A DNA stretch of 64,000 nucleotides from PMP191F sp047602185. Its GTDB lineage: Bacteria > Bacteroidota > Bacteroidia > Chitinophagales > Chitinophagaceae. The stretch lies in the NCBI GenBank assembly GCA_047602185.1, contig JASGHY010000001.1, positions 1,984,001 to 2,048,000 on the forward strand, written 5' to 3'. Under the pieces are notes generated by a model. It saw nothing but the letters and a program-made list of their open reading frames with translations, was not told the origin of the DNA and ran no database searches. The translations under genes were made by a program, and so were the position numbers. Below, one piece after another: positions 26,448-35,114 of the stretch (position 1 is its first letter; every line of letters starts with the position of its first letter).

Positions 26448-28151
26448 ATGAATAAACTGCTTCAGGCTATGGGGCTTGCCGCTGTACTGGTTACAGGAAA
26501 CACGGTTAGTGCGCAACAGGACAAATCCCCCAACTCTTCTGATGTACCCAAAGGATGGCATTTACTGGATAAAACCAAAGATGGCTACTATGGTATCAGC
26601 ATCAATAAGGCTTACGAGTTTATCAAATCAAAGAACCTGAAAGGAAAAACTGTGATCGTAGCAGTTATTGACTCAGGTATTGATACCCTGCATGAAGATC
26701 TGAAACCGGTTCTGTGGGTAAACCCTAAAGAAATTCCCGGCAACGGCATTGATGATGACGGTAACGGTTATGTGGACGATATTCATGGCTGGAACTTTTT
26801 AGGCAATAAGGATGGCCGTAATGTAAAACAGGATTCATACGAGGGTGCACGCGTGTACCATAAGTTTAAAGCTAAATATGAAGACCCTTCCTTTGATTCT
26901 ACCAAACTGAAAGGTGATGAGCTGGCCGAATATAAAATGTGGAAGAAGGCCAAGGTAAAGATCATGGGCGATGGCTCAGAAGAAGGCGTTGACCTGGTAA
27001 TGCTGAAAAAAGCATTGCAAAGCTCCCTGCGCAGCGACAGCATTCTGAAAGTAGCGCTGAAAAAAGACGTTTACACCGGCAACGACCTGGATACCTTCGT
27101 TGCAGTAAGCACCAGCGAAAAAGCTGCCCGCGGCAGTCTGCTGTACCTGTTCAAAGCCAACCAGATGCTAGAAAGCACCAATAAAGAATTCCTCGATGGC
27201 TTCGGTGAATTTGTAAGTGGTGAAGAAAGAAAAGCAGAAGCGAAAGAAAAAGCGCCTGAGGATTATCGCGGAGAAATTACCGGTGATAATGAGAACGATA
27301 TTAACGACCGCTATTATGGCAATGGTGATGTAATGGCAGGTACTCCTTTCCACGGTACACACGTATCTGGTATCATTGGCGCCAGCCGCGACAACGGACT
27401 GGGTATTGAAGGTATTGCCGACAACGTACGCATTATGATGATCCGTGCAGTGCCTGATGGCGATGAGCACGATAAAGATATTGCACTGGCTATCCGTTAT
27501 GCGGTAGACAATGGCGCCAAAGTGATCAACATGAGCTTTGGTAAAGAATTTTCACCCCGCAAAAAATGGGTAGATGAAGCTGTTCAGTATGCAGCCAGCA
27601 AAGGCGTATTACTGGTACACGCGGCAGGCAACGATTCCAAGAACGTAGATACTGCTGATAATTTCCCCAATGCAAACCTGGTAACGCTGAAAGCAAGAGC
27701 TAAGAACTGGATCACCGTAGGTGCCAGTGGCGACCCCAAAGCAGGCGGCCTTACAGCCTCTTTCTCTAACTATGGCAAGCAGGAAGTAGATGTATTTGCT
27801 CCCGGTGTTAAGATCTATTCCAGCATTCCCGGTGGCAACACTTACGGTAATGCACAGGGAACCAGTATGGCTTCTCCTGTAGTGGCAGGTACTGCAGCAT
27901 TTTTGCTGGAATACTTCCCCTACCTCACTCCTGAGCAGGTAAAATTCTGTATTGAGAAATCAGCACAAGTGCCTGCAGAAAAAGTGAAAAAACCCGGTAC
28001 TGACGACCTGGTATCTATGGCTGAGCTGTGCCGCACTGGTGGTATCATCAATGCTTATGAAGCAGCAAAAATTGCAGCTACCCTGCAACCGGCTTCTAAA
28101 ACGAAGAAAGCTGCTTCACCCAAACCTACTCTTAAGAACAAAAAGGGTTAA
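26448..28151 (+). CDS. Exported S8 (subtilisin-like) serine protease
   Basis: 567 aa with a signal peptide (cleavage near VSAQQ). Complete catalytic triad: Asp75 in VAVIDSGIDTLHEDL, His302 in PFHGTHVSGI, Ser473 in GTSMASPVVAG, plus the oxyanion Asn395 in HAAGNDS. The Asp-His spacing of ~227 residues is much longer than the ~30 of subtilisin; the insertion contains a Lys/Glu-rich, probably helical segment. No propeptide or C-terminal sorting domain is obvious; the tail is Lys/Ala/Pro-rich. Acts outside the cytoplasm on proteins; specific substrate unknown. Own terminator follows. Confidence 0.93.
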   Translation: MNKLLQAMGLAAVLVTGNTVSAQQDKSPNSSDVPKGWHLLDKTKDGYYGISINKAYEFIKSKNLKGKTVIVAVIDSGIDTLHEDLKPVLWVNPKEIPGNGIDDDGNGYVDDIHGWNFLGNKDGRNVKQDSYEGARVYHKFKAKYEDPSFDSTKLKGDELAEYKMWKKAKVKIMGDGSEEGVDLVMLKKALQSSLRSDSILKVALKKDVYTGNDLDTFVAVSTSEKAARGSLLYLFKANQMLESTNKEFLDGFGEFVSGEERKAEAKEKAPEDYRGEITGDNENDINDRYYGNGDVMAGTPFHGTHVSGIIGASRDNGLGIEGIADNVRIMMIRAVPDGDEHDKDIALAIRYAVDNGAKVINMSFGKEFSPRKKWVDEAVQYAASKGVLLVHAAGNDSKNVDTADNFPNANLVTLKARAKNWITVGASGDPKAGGLTASFSNYGKQEVDVFAPGVKIYSSIPGGNTYGNAQGTSMASPVVAGTAAFLLEYFPYLTPEQVKFCIEKSAQVPAEKVKKPGTDDLVSMAELCRTGGIINAYEAAKIAATLQPASKTKKAASPKPTLKNKKG

Positions 28152-28196
28152 TCGAAGCATATTGGCTCCGGAGTTTTCCGGAACATTCAATAAATT

Positions 28197-28230
28197 AAAA
28201 AAGCCGGGGTTAATAACTCCGGCCTTTTTA
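28197..28230 (+). terminator. Intrinsic terminator after the subtilase gene
   Basis: Stem GCCGG/CCGGC (28203-28207 with 28219-28223), extended by GTTA/TAAC, with A-rich 5' flank and a TTTTTA tail; 46 bases after the stop. The A-rich flank allows use by the convergent gene as well. Confidence 0.8.
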
Positions 28231-28278
28231 TTGGTAGTGGTTTATGCATCAAAAGAATAACTTTCCAAGATCATAGAG

Positions 28279-28317
28279 TTACGTATTTCGTCTTTCGTAC
28301 TTTAAATTTCGTATTTA
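28279..28317 (-). repeat. Family F word repeats abutting a lipoprotein gene stop
   Basis: F words in reverse orientation (TACGTATTTCGTCTTTCGTA and a second TTTCGTATTTAC) end one base before the stop codon of the minus-strand lipoprotein gene. Confidence 0.65.
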
Positions 28318-29121
28318 CTATTTGCACTGGTATTCAATAGTAGAATGGCCAATGTTCAGGTTATACAAAAAGCCATAATACTCCACATCGTATTTCAGTG
28401 GCAATCCATACTGGTTATACGAAGTAGCATTAACAGGGGCATTAATACTATAATCCCTGTCTACAAACATCCACACCTTATTGGTGCGGTGCAGGTTAGG
28501 CTTAGACAGGTTGTAGGTATAGGTCACCACGTAAGGAGCATCAGAACCTACCTGCCTGCTGTATTTTTCCAGGTTGCCGTCGCTGTTGTAAGTATATGTT
28601 TCGGTAACAGGCGAAATGGAAGGCTGCAACGGATAGGTTTGAACAGCTTTAACGATCCTGCCACTGTTATCATATTCAAATGTGTAGAGCAATAGATAAG
28701 GGCTATTATTGGGCAAGGGATATTCTCCAAAACCACGCATCGTATCCCGCACTATTCTGCCATTGTCGTAAACATAATGGTGCCAGAACTCATAGAAATT
28801 AGTAAGCGTGTAATCTGATCCATACAAGCCTAAGTAGTCAGTAAGCCGTTTCTTATTATCATAAATGAAACGAAAGCCCGGCTGACCGGTGCCCATAATA
28901 TTAAATGCCACCTGGGTAGGATCTCCGGAACTATTGTAAGTAAATTTACCTATCAAAGTATCATAAGTACGGTTTACGCTGATCTTTTTAATAGAACAAA
29001 GCTTGTCTGCTTTATCAGGATGATGCAATAGGTCGTCCCAGTCAATTTTGTTACAACCTGCAAAAAGCAGAAAGCTAATGGCAACGCAAAGCTTTGCGGA
29101 CAAAAGGTGTCTTTTTTTCAT
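28318..29121 (-). CDS. Lipoprotein with YD/RHS-like short repeats, function unknown
   Basis: 267 aa. Signal peptide with lipobox LLFAGC (Cys23). The mature part contains repeated Tyr-Asp blades such as GKFTYNSSGDPTQVAF, FRFIYDNKKRL, HYVYDNGRIV, FEYDNSGRIVKAV and ETYTYNSDGNLEKYS, spaced ~20-30 residues, as in the YD/RHS-repeat lipoproteins common in Bacteroidota. No toxin domain or RHS core is present, and it is too short for a polymorphic toxin. Probably a surface or periplasmic lipoprotein; function unknown. Confidence 0.75.
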   Translation of the reverse strand: MKKRHLLSAKLCVAISFLLFAGCNKIDWDDLLHHPDKADKLCSIKKISVNRTYDTLIGKFTYNSSGDPTQVAFNIMGTGQPGFRFIYDNKKRLTDYLGLYGSDYTLTNFYEFWHHYVYDNGRIVRDTMRGFGEYPLPNNSPYLLLYTFEYDNSGRIVKAVQTYPLQPSISPVTETYTYNSDGNLEKYSRQVGSDAPYVVTYTYNLSKPNLHRTNKVWMFVDRDYSINAPVNATSYNQYGLPLKYDVEYYGFLYNLNIGHSTIEYQCK

Positions 29122-29297
29122 AATTTTAAATTACCTGGTGAGGAATAAAACTTTCAGCGGGTAAAGACCGGGGGGAGACAGTTATTCTGAAGATGGATAT
29201 TGTAGGTCTTAAAGATAAGCGACAGGTTTGTATTTTCGCATACCAGTTAGTGGTATTTTACATTAAAACATTTATACTATAGCCTCAAACTAAAAAG

Positions 29298-29810
29298 ATG
29301 ATAAGCAAAAAAGAGTTAATTGTCCCTCAGTTCTATACTACTTACGTCAACAAAGTAGGCGACGAAGATATCATCACTGCATTGAATAAGAATACACAGG
29401 AGTTTACGGCGCTATTGCAAACAGTAACACCCGCACAACATAATTACGCTTACGCTCCGGGCAAATGGACCATCAAGGAAATGCTCCAGCACATTATTGA
29501 TGCAGAAAGGGTATTTACCCTGCGGGCCGTGTGGTTTGCCAGAAAGGACGCTTCCCCACAGCCGGGTTTTGATGAAAACCTGTGGGCTGCCAATGCACCT
29601 GTTGATCACCGTTTGTGGGAAGATCTGGTGAAAGAGTTTAACGCCCTGCGTACCGCTACTACCCTACTGTTTGCCTCTTTTAATGACCAGCAGTTGCTGC
29701 AAACCGGCGTTGCCAACAACAGCACCTTAAGCGTAGCCACACTGGGCTATGTATGCGCCGGCCACGTTTGGCATCATATGGGAGTGCTGAGAGACCGTTA
29801 TGGCATTTAA
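29298..29810 (+). CDS. DinB-family protein (four-helix metal-binding)
   Basis: 170 aa, cytoplasmic. The DinB/YfiT metal triad is visible: a His in MLQHIIDAERV (first helix pair) and the HVWHHMGVLRDR motif near the C-terminus, with the preceding YAYAPGKWTIKEML pattern characteristic of DinB_2 proteins. Such proteins are thiol-S-transferase-like in bacteria that make bacillithiol, which fits bshC in this genome, but the actual substrate is unknown. Word repeats start immediately after the stop. Confidence 0.85.
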   Translation: MISKKELIVPQFYTTYVNKVGDEDIITALNKNTQEFTALLQTVTPAQHNYAYAPGKWTIKEMLQHIIDAERVFTLRAVWFARKDASPQPGFDENLWAANAPVDHRLWEDLVKEFNALRTATTLLFASFNDQQLLQTGVANNSTLSVATLGYVCAGHVWHHMGVLRDRYGI

Positions 29811-30208
29811 GCTGAACGCCTAACGCAGAATGTCGGTTATAAGTTAAGGCACAAGGAATACCGTTAATTAATAAGTTGAAAGGTGATAAGTTAACAAGGA
29901 AGTACGAAATACGAAGTTTGAAGTACGGAAGACAAAATATCGAAGGAAAATATACCTGAAGTCTGAGATCGGATGTCAGAGGGATGAAAGAGACAACTGC
30001 AAATTGCCAACTGCTAACTGGCTTTTCTTCCGAACTTTCGGCCTCTATTCATACTCCTGTTTTCACTAATAGCTAAAACCTAATTCCTGATACCCAATTC
30101 CTGTATTAACCTATAACTTAAAACTTATAACCTACAACCTTGTATTTGCGTTAAGCGTGCTGCGTTGAGCAATACTGCAATTGCAACGACAAACCTACAA
30201 CCTATAAC
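29811..30208. repeat. Mosaic word-repeat block: B', A', N', L, F, E, K, D, M, A, B, A
   Basis: Fills the convergent spacer completely. Left part (29811-29950): B' (GCTGAACGCCTAACGC), A', N' (AAGGCACAAGG), L (AGTTGAAAGGTGATAAGTTA), F (AAGTACGAAATACGAAGTTT), E. Right part: K, D (29993-30020), M (30063-30110), A (30110-30145), B (30148-30175), A (30188-30222). The left part is a reverse-complement copy of 31927-32103. The right end overlaps the last three codons and stop of the next gene. Confidence 0.85.
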
Positions 30209-30970
30209 TTACAACTTATTACCCGCAATACTGTCACTCAACAACTCATATACCTTCTGTAAAGCCGGGTATTGTTGTAATAAAGCAAGATGTTTTTCAA
30301 TAGTAACAGTATCCTTACGGATGGCGGGACCGGTTTGTACACTTTGCGGAGAGGCAGTGTAAAGTCGTTGCGCCACTTCATTGATCAGGGGATACAACAG
30401 GGAGAAATCCAAACCTTCGGCTTTGCAATAATCATCGGCCAGGGCATACAGATGATTGGTAAAATTGCTTACCACCACGGCCGCTACATGCAGATGCAGC
30501 CTTTTTTCATCACCAGCCTGCTGTACCTGTGCAGACAGCGACCCTGCAAAGGTTGCTATTGTTTGTAAACTTTCAGCAGTATTACCATCGATCAGCAGGG
30601 GAATTTCAGGCAAACGTTCCATCTCCTTACGCAGGCTTTGCAAAGGATACAATATACCATAGCGGGAGCTACCGGCACTTAATACCTCCTTAGATACCGA
30701 ACCTGCAGTATGCACCAACAGCTTATCGTACAGCTTTAACTCTCCTGCCACAGCAGCCACCGCCCCGTCTGATACAGCCAGCAGGTACACATCTGCCGTA
30801 CTGTCCAATTGCTCCTGCGTTGTTGTAAAAGGAGCTTCTAATGCCGCTGCCAGTGCAGCTACAGCCTGTTGATTGCGGCCATATACCTGTACAATAGCAT
30901 GACCTGCTTCCCTGCACTTACGGCCCAGTATATTGGCCACATTACCAGATCCGATGATGACGATTCGCAT
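30209..30970 (-). CDS. DUF2520 / Rossmann-like NADP-dependent oxidoreductase-like protein
   Basis: 253 aa, cytoplasmic. N-terminal Rossmann nucleotide-binding loop IVIIGSGNVANILGRK (residues 3-18) and a typical VHTAGSVSKEVL segment near residue 90. The C-terminal helical DUF2520 domain includes LHLHVAAVVVSNFTNHLYAL and ETxx-like IRKDTVTIEKHLALLQ. Resembles pyrroline-5-carboxylate/6-phosphogluconate-type dehydrogenases, but substrate is unknown. Divergent from the hydrolase gene with a 43-base gap, so they share a promoter region. The terminal NKL and stop are spelled by repeat family A'. Confidence 0.85.
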   Translation of the reverse strand: MRIVIIGSGNVANILGRKCREAGHAIVQVYGRNQQAVAALAAALEAPFTTTQEQLDSTADVYLLAVSDGAVAAVAGELKLYDKLLVHTAGSVSKEVLSAGSSRYGILYPLQSLRKEMERLPEIPLLIDGNTAESLQTIATFAGSLSAQVQQAGDEKRLHLHVAAVVVSNFTNHLYALADDYCKAEGLDFSLLYPLINEVAQRLYTASPQSVQTGPAIRKDTVTIEKHLALLQQYPALQKVYELLSDSIAGNKL

Positions 30971-31013
30971 ATTCCGCTTTATCTTGCAAGCTAATTAAAA
31001 GTTGCCTGTAGAA

Positions 31014-31853
31014 ATGACGTTTGCGCAAAAACTGGTACTGAGATATCTGAGAGCCAAACTGAATATTACAGCGGTAATATCCGAGGAAAAGGCTGCAAAA
31101 AAAGCTTTTAAAATATTCTGCACCCCGCAGATCAGGAAAAAGAAACTGCACCGCGTGCCTCCGAAAGGCGAAAAGCTTACCTTCACACTCAACGGGCTTA
31201 CGGTTCGCGGGCAACGCTGGAATCATCCGCAACCCAATAAGATCCAGATCATTCACGGCTTTGAATCCTCCTACCAATACTTCGATAAATACATAGCTGC
31301 ATTTATTGAGAAAGGTTACGAGGTAATAGCCTTCGATGCCCCGGCACATGGTCGCTCAGATGGCAAACAGCTTACCCTCCCACTCTACATTGCCATGTTG
31401 CAGAAAATACAGGAACTTTACGGCCCTGTCAATAAATACATGGCACATTCGCTGGGCGGACTTGCATTGACCCATTTCCTCGAAACCCAACCGGATACTT
31501 CAGGCATCAAAGTAGTATTACTGGCGCCTGCTACCGAAACGGTAAGCGCTATTGATGGATTCTTCAACCTGCTGGAACTAAATCCCGGCATCCGCAAACA
31601 CGTGGATGACCTGATACTTGAAATAGCAGGTGTTCCTTCAGAATATTTTTCCATCAGGCGGGCGGTCAACAACATCAAAGCACAGATCCTGTGGTTTCAT
31701 GATGAAGGCGATCGTGCTGCTCCCGTTAAAGATGCGCTTGCCGTACAGGCCGATCATCATCCCAATATAGAACTGGTGATCACCAAAGGCCTCGGCCACC
31801 GTAAAGTGTACAAAGACGAAGCAGTGAGAAAGAGGATTTTGGAATTTTTGTAG
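31014..31853 (+). CDS. Alpha/beta-fold hydrolase
   Basis: 279 aa from ATG 31014 (a TTG four codons earlier is unnecessary). Lid-less alpha/beta hydrolase core: oxyanion region IQIIHGFESSYQYFDKY, AFDAPAHGRSDG, nucleophile elbow MAHSLGGLALTHF (Ser in AHSLGG), acid LWFHDEGDRAAPV (Asp) and C-terminal ITKGLGHRKVYKD (His). All triad residues are present. Substrate unknown, probably an ester; cytoplasmic since no signal peptide is seen. Divergently paired with the DUF2520 gene. Confidence 0.88.
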   Translation: MTFAQKLVLRYLRAKLNITAVISEEKAAKKAFKIFCTPQIRKKKLHRVPPKGEKLTFTLNGLTVRGQRWNHPQPNKIQIIHGFESSYQYFDKYIAAFIEKGYEVIAFDAPAHGRSDGKQLTLPLYIAMLQKIQELYGPVNKYMAHSLGGLALTHFLETQPDTSGIKVVLLAPATETVSAIDGFFNLLELNPGIRKHVDDLILEIAGVPSEYFSIRRAVNNIKAQILWFHDEGDRAAPVKDALAVQADHHPNIELVITKGLGHRKVYKDEAVRKRILEFL

Positions 31854-31855
31854 TG

Positions 31856-32140
31856 AAACGATAATCGTGAGACGCGAATACTGTTTCGAGTGTCGGGTTT
31901 AAGGTTTCGGGTTCTTTAGTCCGGTCTTTCCTTCGATATTCGACATTCAGAATTTGACATTCGATATTTGTCTTCCGTACTTCTAACTTCGTATTTCGTA
32001 CTTCCTTGTTACCTTATCAATCTTTCAACTTATTAACGGTATTCCTTGTGCCTTAACCTATAACCGGTTTTCGCGTTAGGCATTCAGCGTTCGGCGTTCA
32101 GCTTGTCCATCTGCACATTCGCACATTATCATTTTCCCTA
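31856..32140. repeat. Mosaic word-repeat block: C', E', F', L', N, A, B, G
   Basis: C' (AATCGTGAGACGCG, 31862-31878), then E', F' (CTTCGTATTTCGTACTTCC), L', N (TATTCCTTGTGCCTTAACC), A, B (CGCGTTAGGCATTCAGCG) and G (32107-32135). The stretch 31927-32103 matches the reverse complement of 29811-29950 block for block, with extra E and B words. About 130 A/T-rich bases remain before the oxidase gene. Confidence 0.85.
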
Positions 32141-32272
32141 ATACCTCTCATCTGCATTTTTTTTCCGCAAAAAACATTTCCCGGCATATTTATCTTGTTC
32201 ATTTAGTTTCTCATTTTCAAAAAAATTAAATTGTCAATGAATTATCTGGCCATATAAATTTTTTGATTATTT

Positions 32273-33856
32273 GTGAAAACCATCAGTCGCAGATCATTTT
32301 TGAACAATACTGCCCGTGTAGGCACTGCTTATCCCGCCATGATGGCGCTTGGGATGTTGAAAGAAGCACCGGCGCATACATTTGACCTTCCGGGACAGGC
32401 TAAGAAATCAGAACATGTTATTATACTGGGGGCTGGCCTCAGCGGACTGGCAGCAGCTTATGAGTTACGTAAACTGGGGTATAAATGTACCATCCTGGAA
32501 GCGCGCAACCGCACCGGCGGACGCTGCTGGAGTGTGCGCAAAGGCTCTACCAATATCGAAACATCACAGCCCTTACATACTGCCGGCTTTGATGATGGTC
32601 TTTACTTCAATGCTGGCCCTTCCCGTATTCCGCACCATCACCAGTTGACCCTGCATTACTGCCGTGAGCTGGGTGTGGCGGTGCAGAACTACAACAACGT
32701 CAATGAAGGTGCCTATTACTTCAGTGAAGGCAAAGGCCCTTTATCCAATAAAAAGATCCGCATCCGCGAGATCCACAACGATGTGAGAGGTTACATGAGC
32801 GAGCTGCTGGCAAAAGCCATCGACTCCAAACAGGTAGACAGTGGCATGACCACTGAAGATGCCCAAAAAATAGTGGAATACCTGCGTGCCGAAGGCGGAC
32901 TGGATATCGACAAACTGTATAAAGCATCTGCACGCCGCGGCTACCAGGAACCTCCCGGTGCCGGCGAAAAAGCAGGGCGCATTGCAGATCCGCACAAACT
33001 GAGTGCTATTATTCAGTCCGGATTGATGGACCCCGACTTTTACAATGTAGCGGAATACACTTACGAACTACAGATGACCATGTTCCAGGCCATAGGTGGT
33101 ATGGATATGATTGCCAAAGCGTTTGAAAAGAAATTACCGGAAACCATACAGTTCAATGCAGAAGTAAGCGCCATTCGCAATCTTGCAGAAGGTGTGGAAG
33201 TGGTTTACAAAACACCGGCAGGAGAAAAAAAGCTCACCGGTGATATCTGTATCTGTACCATTCCATTGCCCGTACTCAGCAATATTGAGCACAATTTTTC
33301 GTCAGACGCCAGCCGGGCTATCGATTATATTTCGTACATTAATACCGGCAAAATTGGCTTGCAGTTTAAACGACGATTCTGGGAAGAAGACGAAAACATC
33401 TACGGCGGCATTACGCACACAAACAACATCATCACCCAGGTATTTTATCCTTCCAACGATTACCTTGCCCGTAAAGGAGTGCTGATCGGGTACTACAACT
33501 TTAATGAAAAGGCCAAAGAAGTTGGCGAACTGACCTATCAGCAAAGGGAGAAACTGGCGCTGGAAAAAGGCAGCCTCATACACCCCCAATATGCACAGGA
33601 ATTTGAGAACGCATTTTCAGTAAGCTGGCACAAAACAAAATACAATCTTGGCGGATGGGCACTTTATTCGGACAGTGAGCGGCAAACAGTGTATAAGGCC
33701 TTATTAAAGCCCGACAAGCAGGTATATTTTGCCGGAGAGCACATGACCTATCTCAACGCATGGATGGCAGGAGCATTTGAATCTGCAAGAAGTACGGTAA
33801 CAGCAATTCATGCACGACTGAGTGAACAACAACTGCATTACCCGTCAAAAAAGTAA
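32273..33856 (+). CDS. Tat-exported flavin amine oxidase family protein
   Basis: 527 aa beginning at GTG 32273. The twin-arginine motif ISRRSFLNN at residues 4-12, just after the start, supports this start and export in folded form. FAD-binding fold: VIILGAGLSGLAAAYELRK (49-67), LEARNRTGGRCWSVR (Glu75 ribose contact) and the C-terminal YFAGEHMTYLNAWMAGAFES. Family members deaminate L-amino acids or polyamines with oxygen, yielding peroxide. No second domain. It is followed after 33 bases by an exported aminotransferase and then a Hint-domain protein, so all three are likely one exported unit. Confidence 0.88.
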   Translation: MKTISRRSFLNNTARVGTAYPAMMALGMLKEAPAHTFDLPGQAKKSEHVIILGAGLSGLAAAYELRKLGYKCTILEARNRTGGRCWSVRKGSTNIETSQPLHTAGFDDGLYFNAGPSRIPHHHQLTLHYCRELGVAVQNYNNVNEGAYYFSEGKGPLSNKKIRIREIHNDVRGYMSELLAKAIDSKQVDSGMTTEDAQKIVEYLRAEGGLDIDKLYKASARRGYQEPPGAGEKAGRIADPHKLSAIIQSGLMDPDFYNVAEYTYELQMTMFQAIGGMDMIAKAFEKKLPETIQFNAEVSAIRNLAEGVEVVYKTPAGEKKLTGDICICTIPLPVLSNIEHNFSSDASRAIDYISYINTGKIGLQFKRRFWEEDENIYGGITHTNNIITQVFYPSNDYLARKGVLIGYYNFNEKAKEVGELTYQQREKLALEKGSLIHPQYAQEFENAFSVSWHKTKYNLGGWALYSDSERQTVYKALLKPDKQVYFAGEHMTYLNAWMAGAFESARSTVTAIHARLSEQQLHYPSKK

Positions 33857-33889
33857 CGCAGCGCAATCATAACTTCAAAACTAGCCACT

Positions 33890-35068
33890 ATGTCATCCAG
33901 AAACATCAACAGACGCACCCTGCTAAGATCAGGTGCACTGCTCACAGGCGGGTTAACTTTTATTCCCGGTATGCTCAGCAAAGCAATCGCTGAAACAACT
34001 ATGCCGGCTGCACCGCTGTTATTCAATCCCGAAACAGACGAGTCTGTAGTACTCGCTGCCCCGCCCGATGTAAAAGCCCGTTTATCTGCCAATGAAAATC
34101 CTTTTGGTCCTTCACCAAAAGCAAAACAGGCTATCCAGGATGCCATCAACGACAGTTTCAGATATGCATTTGGTTCTTCCCGTGAACTGATCAACAAGAT
34201 CGCCACTTTTGAGGGTTTGCAACAGGGCCAGGTAATGCTGGCAGCAGGATCTTCACCGCTGTTAGGTGCAGCAGCAGCCTACTTCAGCAAAGATGGTGGC
34301 AGCATTGTAACCGCCGATCCTTCTTACGACGATCTGCCACGCAAAGCAGCCATGCAGTACAAAGCCAACATCATCAAAGTGCCATTAACTGCCGACTACA
34401 AAATGGACCTTGATGCTATGGAAAAGGCTATTACACCCGATACCAAACTGGTGTATCTCTGCAACCCCAATAACCCCACGGCAACAATTGTAGATACTGC
34501 CAAACTGAAATCATTCTGCGAACGCGTATCTGCCAAAGTACCGGTGTTTATTGATGAAGCATACATTGACTACCTGGACGATCCCCAGTCTGTTACGCTG
34601 ATCGACCTGGTGAAAAAAGGCAGCAAAGTAATTGTAGCCCGCACGTTCTCCAAACTCTATGGCTTTGCCGGTTTACGCGTAGGCTATGCAGTGGCGCAGC
34701 CTGATATGATCCGTACACTGAGCAATTACTGCGAAGGTGCTATGTCTATCTCTGCTACGTCTATTGCAGCAGCCATTGCCAGCTACCAGGATAAAGAATA
34801 CATGCAGCAGGTAAAAGCAAAAACAGAAGCTTCTAAAAAGTTCCTGTACGATCTGTTGAAAAAAGAAGGCTACGAATATGTACCCTCTTACGCCAACTTT
34901 GTTATCTTTCCGCTTAAGCTGGACTCTATGAAATTCAGCCAGGAAATGCAGAAACGCGGTGTAAGCATCCGTACCTGGAAATTTGCAGGAAAAGAATGGT
35001 GTCGCATCAGCATTGGCCGTATGGACGAAATGGAGGCATTTGCAGCCGCATTCAAGGAGATCTCTTAA
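33890..35068 (+). CDS. Tat-exported class I/II aminotransferase (histidinol-phosphate aminotransferase-like)
   Basis: 392 aa. The N-terminus carries a twin-arginine signal NINRRTLLRSGALLTGGLTF (residues 5-24), unusual for this normally cytoplasmic family. PLP fold is intact: NENPFGPS, AAGSSPLL, cofactor contacts CNPNNPT (Asn194) and IDEAYIDY (Asp222), Schiff-base Lys255 in ARTFSKLYGFAGLRVGYA, and Arg near the C-terminus (WCRISIGRMDEM). Substrate likely an amino acid. Paired with an exported amine oxidase, suggesting amino-acid conversion outside the cytoplasm. Confidence 0.88.
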   Translation: MSSRNINRRTLLRSGALLTGGLTFIPGMLSKAIAETTMPAAPLLFNPETDESVVLAAPPDVKARLSANENPFGPSPKAKQAIQDAINDSFRYAFGSSRELINKIATFEGLQQGQVMLAAGSSPLLGAAAAYFSKDGGSIVTADPSYDDLPRKAAMQYKANIIKVPLTADYKMDLDAMEKAITPDTKLVYLCNPNNPTATIVDTAKLKSFCERVSAKVPVFIDEAYIDYLDDPQSVTLIDLVKKGSKVIVARTFSKLYGFAGLRVGYAVAQPDMIRTLSNYCEGAMSISATSIAAAIASYQDKEYMQQVKAKTEASKKFLYDLLKKEGYEYVPSYANFVIFPLKLDSMKFSQEMQKRGVSIRTWKFAGKEWCRISIGRMDEMEAFAAAFKEIS

Positions 35069-35114
35069 GAAGGAACAAGACGCAAGAAAACCGTACTATA
35101 AACATCATAATTAC

